Part shown: positions 33,953-39,451 of the stretch, in pieces
Layout: each line of letters opens with the position of its first letter
Position numbering within the stretch: position 1 is the first letter of the stretch
Assembly: GCA_018268785.1 (NCBI GenBank)
Contig: JAFDVY010000026.1
Span: 1-39,451 of the forward strand
DNA length: 39,451 bases
Direction of reading: 5' to 3'
DNA from: Acidobacteriota bacterium
GTDB taxonomy: Bacteria > Acidobacteriota > Terriglobia > Acidiferrales > UBA7541
Translations under genes and position numbers: made by a program
Notes under the pieces: model-generated
Database searches by the model: none
The model's input: the letters and a program-made list of their open reading frames with translations, nothing else
What the model was told of the DNA's origin: nothing

Positions 33953-34741
33953 ATGGCCAATCGCCTCGAAGGAAAAATCGTCGCCATCACCGGCGGCAGC
34001 CAGGGCATCGGACTCGCCATCGCGCAGCGCTTCGCGCAGGAGGGCGCGGACATCTCTTTTTGCTATCGTTCGAACAAAGCTGGCGCAGATGAAGTCGTGC
34101 AAGACATTCAAAAGCTCGGCCGCAAGTGCGCCGGCTTCCAATCTGACGTCGGCCTAGTCTCCGACGGCCAGAAGTTCATCGCAGACACCGTCACCCAATT
34201 CGGCCGCATAGACATCCTCGTCAACAACGCCGGCCTCGAACGCAACGCCGACTTCTGGAACGTCACCGAAGCCGATTACGACGCCGTCCTAAACGTCAAT
34301 CTCAAAGGCCTTTTTTTCATCACCCAAGCTTTTGTTAAGCACCGCATGGATGTCCCTTCCTCAGATAGGAAACCCGGCGGAAAAATCATCAACATCAGCA
34401 GCGTCCACGAAGAGCTTCCCTTCCCGCATTTCGCTTCCTATTGCGCCAGCAAAGGCGGCGTCAAAATGCTCACTCGCAATCTCAGCATCGAACTCGCCCC
34501 GCTCGGCATCACCATCAACTCCATCGCTCCCGGAGCCATCGAAACGCCCATCAACACAAAACTCCTGAACGATCCCGCAAAATTGCACGCGCTTCTCGAA
34601 AACATCCCGCTCAAGCGCCTCGGCAAGCCCGAAGACGTCGCCTCCATGGCCGTTTTTCTCGCCTCCAGCGAATCCGACTACGCCACCGGAACCACCTTCT
34701 TCCTCGACGGCGGCCTGACCTGGAACTACCAGGAACAATAG
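33953..34741 (+). CDS. SDR-family oxidoreductase (glucose 1-dehydrogenase-like)
   Basis: A 262-residue classical short-chain dehydrogenase. It has the cofactor motif TGGSQGIGLAI, the NNAG motif (LVNNAGLERN), catalytic Ser (INISSVHEE), and YxxxK (SYCASKGG). The end is FLDGGLTWNYQEQ. The overall pattern (AGLERNADFWNVTEADYDAV, PGAIETPINTKLL) is that of glucose 1-dehydrogenase-type SDRs, which oxidise glucose to gluconolactone. The ATG at 33953 has AAGGAG upstream. It comes after the aldolase terminator, so it has its own promoter. Confidence 0.88.
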   Translation: MANRLEGKIVAITGGSQGIGLAIAQRFAQEGADISFCYRSNKAGADEVVQDIQKLGRKCAGFQSDVGLVSDGQKFIADTVTQFGRIDILVNNAGLERNADFWNVTEADYDAVLNVNLKGLFFITQAFVKHRMDVPSSDRKPGGKIINISSVHEELPFPHFASYCASKGGVKMLTRNLSIELAPLGITINSIAPGAIETPINTKLLNDPAKLHALLENIPLKRLGKPEDVASMAVFLASSESDYATGTTFFLDGGLTWNYQEQ

Positions 34742-34754
34742 AGACTCATGTAGC

Positions 34755-34774
34755 GCCGGCTTTCTGAAGCCGGC
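34755..34774. repeat. Palindrome after the SDR gene
   Basis: Perfect 8-bp arms GCCGGCTT and AAGCCGGC with a 4-base loop, 13 bases after the SDR stop. It is another C/G-rich repeat with a CTT/AAG centre like the others and may help to end the SDR transcript. Confidence 0.6.
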
Positions 34775-34869
34775 CCTTTCGCGCCTCAATACGATGTCGA
34801 AATGAAACTATTTGGCAGTCACAAACGCTTTTTCACAAGTAAGACAACTGCAACTCCCGCGCCGGGGTG

Positions 34870-34910
34870 CCGCACCCTTCGATTTCCAAGGGTGCGGGTT
34901 TTGATTTTTC
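34870..34910 (+). terminator. Putative intrinsic terminator in the gap after the SDR gene
   Basis: Perfect 10-bp arms (CCGCACCCTT at 34870 and AAGGGTGCGG at 34888-34897) with an 8-base loop are followed by GTTTTGATTTTTC. The form fits a rho-independent terminator on the plus strand. It is 128 bases after the SDR stop, so it may end a longer leaderless transcript or a small RNA. Confidence 0.65.
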
Positions 34911-34983
34911 CCCTACTCCCGACCGCCAATTCGAGTTCACACCTTCGTAGGCCACTGTAAACAAAAGTCTTAGTATTTATCAC

Positions 34984-35011
34984 TTGACAATATTCACCAA
35001 CGAAGTATAAT
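34984..35011 (+). promoter_or_regulatory. Consensus sigma-70 promoter without an obvious gene
   Basis: TTGACA at 34984-34989 and TATAAT at 35006-35011 are separated by 16 bases, both perfect consensus hexamers. Transcription would start near 35018 and pass through a small hairpin (AGCGC/GCGCT, 35025-35041). No gene with a ribosome site follows on the plus strand before rpe, which is on the opposite strand. Confidence 0.65.
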
Positions 35012-35302
35012 CTACGGATAGGTTAGCGCGATCTTTGCGCTCCCTTGCTTATGCGGCCTCGCCGGGCGGTCCCTCAAAAACCTCCCGCATCCAAAGGCCT
35101 CCGCTGTTTACCTTCTCACAAACCCCTCTCGCTCCTAAGTCCTTTCCCTGCCGTACTTACAGACGCCTCGCATGAATATCAGTTCACTGCACTTATAAAC
35201 CCTTTCTTTTCACATTCATGTGCTAGCCTCCACCAACAACTCTTTTGTTTTGATAATCATCCGAATTGCCCCGGGGTGGGGGTAGCAAGATTCTTTAGGA
35301 GG

Positions 35303-35318
35303 TCGCGGCTTCAGCTGC
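35303..35318. repeat. REP-like palindrome (TCGCGGCT/AGCTGCGA)
   Basis: An inverted repeat of 8-bp arms with one mismatch and TC loop. It has the GCTTCAGC centre shared by the other gap palindromes. It lies about 60 bases beyond the end of rpe. Confidence 0.5.
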
Positions 35319-35377
35319 GAAAAAACTACTCAGTATTTAGCCCGGCTCTACCCGCTGAAGAACTGGTTTGTCAGTTT

Positions 35378-36064
35378 TCAGGCGTGGGCAGCTGTTGCCG
35401 ACCTGGCAGCCTGCAACAATTTTCGCGCGTTCTCGCGAATATCGCCTTTGCCGAACACGGCGTTGCCAGCCACCAGCAATTCCGCTCCGGCACGCACCAC
35501 GTCGCCAATCGTATCGAGCGCCACGCCGCCATCCACTTCAATGCGGAAATTCAGCCCCCGTCTTTCGCGCTCGCGAGCCAGCGCGGAAATCTTCTTCAGC
35601 GAGTTGCGGATGAATTTCTGCCCGCCGAACCCAGGATTCACGCTCATCACCAGAACGTGATGCACCAGCTCCAGCACATCGTCCAGCACGCCAATCGGTG
35701 TCGCCGGATTGATCACCACGCCCGGTTTACACCCGTGATCCTCGATCAAGTGCAGTGTCCGGTCCAGATGCCTGCACGCTTCCTGATGCACCAGGATCCA
35801 TGTCGCACCAGCATCGGCAAACGCGGGAATAAATTCATCGGGATTTTCAATCATCAGGTGCACGTCGAAAATCGCATCGGGAATCGCCTTGCGCAGCGAA
35901 GCCACAACCGGCGGCCCCAGCGTGATGTTCGGCACAAAATGCCCGTCCATCACGTCCACGTGCAGCAGCGTCCCGCCGCCTTCGAGCGCCAGTTTGGCGT
36001 CCGCGGCCAGATTCGCGAAGTTCGCGGAAAGTATGGACGGCGCCAGTTCGATTTTCCGTGCCAA
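35378..36064 (-). CDS. rpe: Ribulose-phosphate 3-epimerase
   Basis: A 228-residue TIM-barrel enzyme interconverting ribulose 5-phosphate and xylulose 5-phosphate. It has the family segments LAPSILSANFANLAAD, LLHVDVMDGHFVPNITLGPP, DVHLMIENPDEFIPAF, LVHQEACRHLDRTL, VMSVNPGFGGQKFI and EVDGGVALDTI. Catalytic Asp and metal-binding His and Asp residues are therefore in place. The product links the oxidative part of the nearby cluster to transketolase. It is separate from and opposite to that cluster. The last residues (ARSATAAHA) are a short variable tail. Confidence 0.96.
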   Translation of the reverse strand: MARKIELAPSILSANFANLAADAKLALEGGGTLLHVDVMDGHFVPNITLGPPVVASLRKAIPDAIFDVHLMIENPDEFIPAFADAGATWILVHQEACRHLDRTLHLIEDHGCKPGVVINPATPIGVLDDVLELVHHVLVMSVNPGFGGQKFIRNSLKKISALARERERRGLNFRIEVDGGVALDTIGDVVRAGAELLVAGNAVFGKGDIRENARKLLQAARSATAAHA

Positions 36065-36175
36065 GGTTTCGCTCCTCGCTTTTCAAGTTCGCCCGCAAGC
36101 TCTGCTCGCGAAATTAAGCCGCAAACAGTCCCGGCATTCTTATCGCACAAGAACCGAGCCTTCGTCTCTCAGGGG

Positions 36176-36195
36176 GTCGGAGCTTTAGCTCCGAC
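36176..36195. repeat. REP-like palindrome (GTCGGAGCT/AGCTCCGAC)
   Basis: Perfect 9-bp arms with loop TT and the GCTTTAGC centre common to the repeat family. Confidence 0.7.
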
Positions 36196-36214
36196 GTTAA
36201 CCGGCCAAAAAATC

Positions 36215-36228
36215 GGGGCTTTAGCCCC
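36215..36228. repeat. REP-like palindrome (GGGGCT/AGCCCC)
   Basis: Identical to the unit at 32565-32578 (GGGGCTTTAGCCCC). It lies 20 bases after the previous palindrome, the same spacing as in the 32525/32565 pair. Confidence 0.7.
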
Positions 36229-36362
36229 TGAGGAAATGATTTCTGCCAGTAGCTTTAGCATATCCGATTCCTATCGCCGCCGCATTCATGCAGCCTATAT
36301 TTATTACGCCACACACCGCTGGGTCAGTGACATAGTCGTGGCAAAGCTAAACACTTGTCATT

Positions 36363-36385
36363 CCCCGGGCGGTGTTTGCCCGGGG
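36363..36385. repeat. Inverted repeat downstream of the Gfo/Idh/MocA gene
   Basis: Perfect 8-bp arms CCCCGGGC and GCCCGGGG with a 7-base loop. It lies about 85 bases beyond the oxidoreductase stop. There is no T-run on either side, so a terminator function is uncertain. Confidence 0.5.
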
Positions 36386-36469
36386 TACGGTTTTCCATCG
36401 CGCGTCTTTTGCGCGATGAATCTGCTTTTTCCTAGCGGTTGCAAAGGCGAAGCTGGTTTCCGCACGCCT

Positions 36470-37513
36470 CTACAATTTCCACGGAAGCGCTTTTCTCTGT
36501 GCGCTGCTCTCAACTGCAAGCTCGAGCGCATACATGACACGCAGTCCATCCTCCATCGTCACCAGTGGCTTGGCCTTGCCCAGCATCACGTCACGCACAT
36601 TTTCATAAAACGCACGGTAATCCCCGCGCAAGGTTGGTACCTTTCGCTGACTGGAATTCCTCGCATCAAATTGCGCCAGCGTTCCCCACTCTTCCTCTTT
36701 TTCCAGGCCCCAGTCCGCCCCGCCCACCGGGCTTCCCGCGCGCAACAGCGCTTCCTGCGGATCGAGCCCCTGCTTCACAAAACTTCCCTTCGTCCCCAGC
36801 ACACGAAAATGCGGCCGCGCAATCGGCGCGAGCGTGCTGGAAGAAAGATAAGCCCGCAATCCATTCGCATAATAAAACGTAACGTCGAACGCGTCGTTGT
36901 TCGCAGCGCCTTCGCGTTCCGCGCGAATATCCGCCAGCAGCGATTCCGGCGGCCCAAACAATTTCAACGCATGATCGATCAAGTGCGGCCCCAGATCGAA
37001 GAAAACTCCCCTCCCCGGCCCGGTTCGCTCTTTCCAGGAATCGCGAATCGCGGGCCGGCACCGATCAAACGTTTCCTCGAACCGAATCACTCGCCCCAGT
37101 TCGCCGCCCGAAATCAATTTTTGCAGCGTGTAGAAGTCTCCGTCGAGCCGCCGCTCCTGATAGACCGTCAGAAATCGCCCCATCTTCTGCGCCAAAGCAA
37201 TCAGTTCTTTCGCTTCCGCTACGCTCGTCGTGAACGGCTTGTCAACCACCACATCGCGTCCCGCTTCAAGGCAGGCCTTTGCCATCGGGAAATGCGTGTC
37301 GTTTGGAGTGGAGATCGCCACGAGCCGGATGCTCGGAATCGCCAGCAGCTCTTCCATCGAGCGAACAATCTTCGTTCCCGGATAGATTTCCGCCGCTTCA
37401 TTCCCATTTCGCTGCAGGACCGCAGCCAATTTCAGCCCCGGCACTGTAGCGATAAAAGGAGCATGAAACGCCTTCCCGCCCAGCCCAAACCCAATCAATC
37501 CGCAATCAATCAT
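36470..37513 (-). CDS. Gfo/Idh/MocA-family oxidoreductase
   Basis: A 347-residue NAD(P)-dependent sugar or inositol dehydrogenase-like protein. The N-terminal Rossmann motif is GLIGFGLGGKAFHAPF, followed by AISTPNDTHFPMAKACLEAG and the VVVDKPFTTSVAEAKEL segment containing the conserved EKP-like Lys (here DKP). The C-terminal alpha/beta domain has FDLGPHLIDHALKLFG with the usual catalytic His region. ATG 37513 (MIDCGLIGFG) gives the start typical of the family. Another ATG lies five codons earlier (37528). It is divergent from the MFS carrier, with about 100 bases between, which suggests shared regulation for a sugar or polyol. The substrate is not clear. Confidence 0.92.
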   Translation of the reverse strand: MIDCGLIGFGLGGKAFHAPFIATVPGLKLAAVLQRNGNEAAEIYPGTKIVRSMEELLAIPSIRLVAISTPNDTHFPMAKACLEAGRDVVVDKPFTTSVAEAKELIALAQKMGRFLTVYQERRLDGDFYTLQKLISGGELGRVIRFEETFDRCRPAIRDSWKERTGPGRGVFFDLGPHLIDHALKLFGPPESLLADIRAEREGAANNDAFDVTFYYANGLRAYLSSSTLAPIARPHFRVLGTKGSFVKQGLDPQEALLRAGSPVGGADWGLEKEEEWGTLAQFDARNSSQRKVPTLRGDYRAFYENVRDVMLGKAKPLVTMEDGLRVMYALELAVESSAQRKALPWKL

Positions 37514-37627
37514 TCCTATCCCCGTCATCGCAAAATTGTCTTTCGGGGCCAAGCGAGAAATCTGCTTTTCGTCTTCCGTCCAACGCCACATTCATTTGCG
37601 CTGCCACTCCGGCGCAGGCAAAATGCC

Positions 37628-38815
37628 ATGATGTCTTCGAAAACGCAAATCCAGCCCGTGCAGGAAAATTCTTCTCGCGCGCTCATTTTCTGGCTGCTCT
37701 GTTTCGGTTTTGTCATCAACGGCCTCATCATCAATTTTGTCGGCCCGCTGCTCCCCACCTTCCGCGCAAAATGGGCGCTCGACGACGGCCGCGCCGGCCT
37801 CTTTTCCACGGTGCAATTCACGGTTTCCCTGGTCGGCGTGCTTCTCTCCAGCCCTCTCATCACGAAAAAAGGATTTAAGCCGGCCATCACCTTTGGGCTT
37901 GCTCTGATGGGGATCGGTTTCGCCTTTCTCAATGCGCCGACCTTCGCTCTGGCTCTGGTAGCCAGCGGCGTCTACGGCTTTGGCTATGGTTTCGTGACCC
38001 CGGGTACAAATCTTTGGGTCGGCGAATCGTACGGAGAGCGCCGCGCCTCCGCGTTGAATCTTGCAAACCTCGCCTGGGGCCTCGGCGCAATCCTTTCCGC
38101 CCCCACCGCGATGTACTCGATCCGGACTTCGAGCATCAATTCGGCTCTCTACATTTCTGGCGCGATCTCCATTCTTTTGGCGCTCTATTTGGCACGCCAG
38201 CATTTTGGAAAACCGCACGAGGAAGCGGCGTCGCTACCGTCGGACAATGCGAAAGTTGCTGGTAACGGTGTAGCGATTCTTCTGTGCATCCTGTTTTACG
38301 TCTACGTGGGAACGGAAGTCAGCACATCGTACTGGGCCGCAACTCATGCCGAGCGCGCCGCGACTTGGGCCACAAACACATTCACGCTCGCGCCGATGTT
38401 TTTCTTCGGTGGGTTGCTCGGCGGGCGCGGGGCCGCTGCGGCAATCCTGCTGCGACTGAAAGAAGGCACTGTCGCCATTGGCGGCTTGCTGATCGCCGCA
38501 GCAGGTGAACTCATCTTTCTGACGGCCCATTCACCCGCACTGCTTTTTATCGGAGCATTTTTTGCCGGACTGGGTTTTTCCAGCCTCTATCCAATCTACG
38601 TCGCCTGGCTGACAAAATGGTTCGGCTCGCGCGCCCGCAAAGTGGGCGGGGTGATGTTTGCATCGGCGGCAATCGGCAGCGCCACACTGCCCTGGCTCGT
38701 TGGAGAAATCTCCCGGGCAACATCCAGCCTGAGGGTCGGCCTGATCGTGCCACTCGTTGGCTGCGCTATTATGCTGACGATTGTTGCGCTATTGCGCCCC
38801 AACGCGCGAGGCTGA
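37628..38815 (+). CDS. MFS transporter
   Basis: A 395-residue carrier with about 12 membrane helices. It starts at ATG 37628 (a second ATG follows at once). The first helix is ALIFWLLCFGFVINGLIINF. The A-loop region between helices 2 and 3 (SSPLITKKGFKPAITFGLAL) replaces the classical G-x-x-x-D/R-R-x-G-R motif by an L-I-T-K-K-G-F-K variant. The second half has GEISRATSSLRVGLIVPLVG near the end. It resembles the FucP/glucose-type carrier group (glucose/galactose and fucose permeases) by its GFGYGFVTPGTNLWVGE and NLANLAWGLGAILSAP segments. Sugar uptake fits the neighbourhood but is inferred. Its 3' end overlaps that of the GH116 gene by 27 bases. Confidence 0.88.
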   Translation: MMSSKTQIQPVQENSSRALIFWLLCFGFVINGLIINFVGPLLPTFRAKWALDDGRAGLFSTVQFTVSLVGVLLSSPLITKKGFKPAITFGLALMGIGFAFLNAPTFALALVASGVYGFGYGFVTPGTNLWVGESYGERRASALNLANLAWGLGAILSAPTAMYSIRTSSINSALYISGAISILLALYLARQHFGKPHEEAASLPSDNAKVAGNGVAILLCILFYVYVGTEVSTSYWAATHAERAATWATNTFTLAPMFFFGGLLGGRGAAAAILLRLKEGTVAIGGLLIAAAGELIFLTAHSPALLFIGAFFAGLGFSSLYPIYVAWLTKWFGSRARKVGGVMFASAAIGSATLPWLVGEISRATSSLRVGLIVPLVGCAIMLTIVALLRPNARG

Positions 38816-39451
38816 CGTGTTGCTCGGCGCTGGCGTTAGCCCGGCCGATTTTGGCGGTGCGGTCATTTCCATCGACCAGATCGCCGCGGGGCGCATGTAC
38901 ATGGACGCGCGGTAATTTCCCGTGATGTCCCACGCTTCCGGAGTTCTGAACCAGTAACCTTTCGTTTGATAGGTTACGTTGTAGATCCCCCAGGCGGTGC
39001 GGTACGCTTCGTCCTTCATGCCTTCGCCCAGCATGAATCCGGCAAGCCCCAGCGTCGTCCCCGTCCAGACTTCCTGGACCTGTTCGTTCGTCGTGATGAT
39101 TGTTCCGTCCGCAGCCATTCCGTTCACGGCGCCCATTTCACCCTTCGCGAATTTCATCACGTTGAAATCGAAAATATTCTTCAGCGATTTTTTTGTCATC
39201 GCCTTCGGGACGATGTCGCCGAGTCCGGTCATATCCGCGTACCACTGGCCGGCGAGCTGGTCGGCTTGAATGTTGTCCTTGTATTCGCTCTGCGTGTCGT
39301 AACTGAAATATTTTCCGTTCCAGAGTTTTTCGATGTAGGTCTTCTGCCCTTTTGCGAAAAGCTCCTTGTAGTGCGCCGCCGCTCTCGCGTCGCCGAGCTC
39401 TTTTCCGATTTCTTCGGCGGCTCGCAGCGAGGCCAGCCACAGACTTCCGGA
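38789..39451 (-). CDS. GH116 family beta-glucosidase / glucosylceramidase-like (5' partial)
   Basis: C-terminal 220 residues of a glycoside hydrolase family 116 enzyme. The frame runs off the right edge. Typical catalytic-domain text is present: YKDNIQADQLAGQWYADMTG, in which the Asp of ADQ corresponds to the acid/base of the family. QEVWTGTTLGLAGFML, then YQTKGYWFRTPEAWDITGNYR and SMYMRPAAIWSME follow. The nucleophile Glu lies upstream, outside the window. It probably hydrolyses beta-glucosides or glucosylated lipids. The tail after about residue 195 is a low-complexity Pro/Ser/Ala stretch. It converges on and slightly overlaps the MFS gene. Confidence 0.9.
   Translation of the reverse strand, partial: SGSLWLASLRAAEEIGKELGDARAAAHYKELFAKGQKTYIEKLWNGKYFSYDTQSEYKDNIQADQLAGQWYADMTGLGDIVPKAMTKKSLKNIFDFNVMKFAKGEMGAVNGMAADGTIITTNEQVQEVWTGTTLGLAGFMLGEGMKDEAYRTAWGIYNVTYQTKGYWFRTPEAWDITGNYRASMYMRPAAIWSMEMTAPPKSAGLTPAPSNTSASRVGAQ

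Larger units (their letters stand above)
34742..35377. other. Long intergenic region with hairpins and an orphan promoter
   Basis: About 640 bases between the SDR gene and the end of rpe, which converges on it. It holds a hairpin with 8-bp arms (GCCGGCTT/AAGCCGGC, 34755-34774), a second hairpin with T-run (34870), a consensus sigma-70 promoter (34984-35011), and a REP-like palindrome (35303-35318). No convincing gene was found. Downstream of the promoter the plus strand is pyrimidine-rich with few purine-rich ribosome sites. Confidence 0.6.
36065..36469. other. Intergenic region with palindromic repeats
   Basis: About 400 bases between rpe and the Gfo/Idh/MocA gene, both leftward. It contains two REP-like palindromes (36176 and 36215) and an 8-bp inverted repeat (CCCCGGGC/GCCCGGGG, 36363-36385). 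The rpe promoter should lie in the first 100 bases but is not obvious. No gene was recognised. Confidence 0.55.

Noticed and set aside
34802..34960. Possible 52-codon gene (MKLFGSHKRFF...)
   Set aside because: It has no ribosome site, runs through the terminator hairpin at 34870, and has a biased composition. Not supported.
35271..35287. CCCCGGGGTGGGGG resembling the tRNA-Leu 3' end
   Set aside because: It differs from the tRNA end at several positions and is mainly a G/C run. Not a convincing further attachment site.
35045..37627. Very long plus-strand open frame (over 800 codons) reading into the MFS gene
   Set aside because: It runs antisense through rpe and the Gfo/Idh/MocA gene, has the Arg/His/Pro-rich composition of a shadow frame, and shows no domain until the MFS start at 37628. 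Only the MFS part is real.

Overview
The window looks like an Acidobacteriota chromosome segment (Terriglobia/Koribacter-like). This is inferred from gene content and style: a cytochrome oxidase operon that starts with a heme-porin and a carboxypeptidase-regulatory-like protein, bacterial SH3 proteins, a CHASE2 cyclase, a pentose phosphate cluster, a GH116 enzyme, and scattered short palindromes in the gaps. Codon use is moderately GC-rich. There is no rRNA or other marker to prove the phylum. No IS element, CRISPR array or integrase was seen.

Left part (1-13.4 kb). A cation-efflux-type gene, cut by the window edge, is followed by an OmpR/CpxR-type response regulator and its CpxA-like kinase on the plus strand. 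Convergent to these is a long minus-strand respiratory operon (10724 down to 2954). In transcription order it encodes a single-heme cytochrome fused to an outer-membrane barrel (Cyc2-like), a diheme cytochrome c, a secreted cupredoxin-like/carboxypeptidase-regulatory-like protein, oxidase subunits II and I, two consecutive subunit III proteins, a subunit IV and a small membrane protein. The order suggests electron flow from the outer membrane or periplasm to an A-type heme-copper oxidase. Two tandem secreted SH3-domain proteins follow on the plus strand.

Middle (13.4-16.2 kb). A compact mini-island lies between two imperfect direct repeats of about 76-78 bp. The right copy contains the 3' end of an intact tRNA-Leu(UAA). 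The left copy carries a detached 24-nt tRNA 3' fragment. Inside is a minus-strand cassette: the C-terminal remnant of an XRE regulator, a membrane-anchored protein, two tiny membrane proteins, a 217-residue unknown and a GrlR-like protein. No recombinase is present. This is the best candidate for something undescribed. A further 17-nt tRNA-end match at 677 hints that the site was used more than once.

Next (16.3-23.8 kb) come a three-gene glycosyltransfer cluster (GT2, methyltransferase, multi-spanning GT-C-like protein) and, divergently, a CHASE2 class III cyclase coupled to a low-complexity secreted protein and an M48 protease.

Right part (23.9-39.4 kb). A sugar-phosphate cluster encodes transketolase, transaldolase, glucose-6-phosphate isomerase, 6-phosphogluconate dehydrogenase, glucose-6-phosphate dehydrogenase, 6-phosphogluconolactonase and class I aldolase. 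It ends at a strong terminator. An SDR (glucose-1-dehydrogenase-like), ribulose-phosphate 3-epimerase, a Gfo/Idh/MocA oxidoreductase, an MFS carrier and the C-terminal end of a GH116 glycosidase follow. Together these would cover both branches of the pentose phosphate pathway except ribose-5-phosphate isomerase, next to uptake and release of glucosides. The gaps here hold a family of GGGGCTTTAGCCCC-like palindromes and one orphan consensus promoter.
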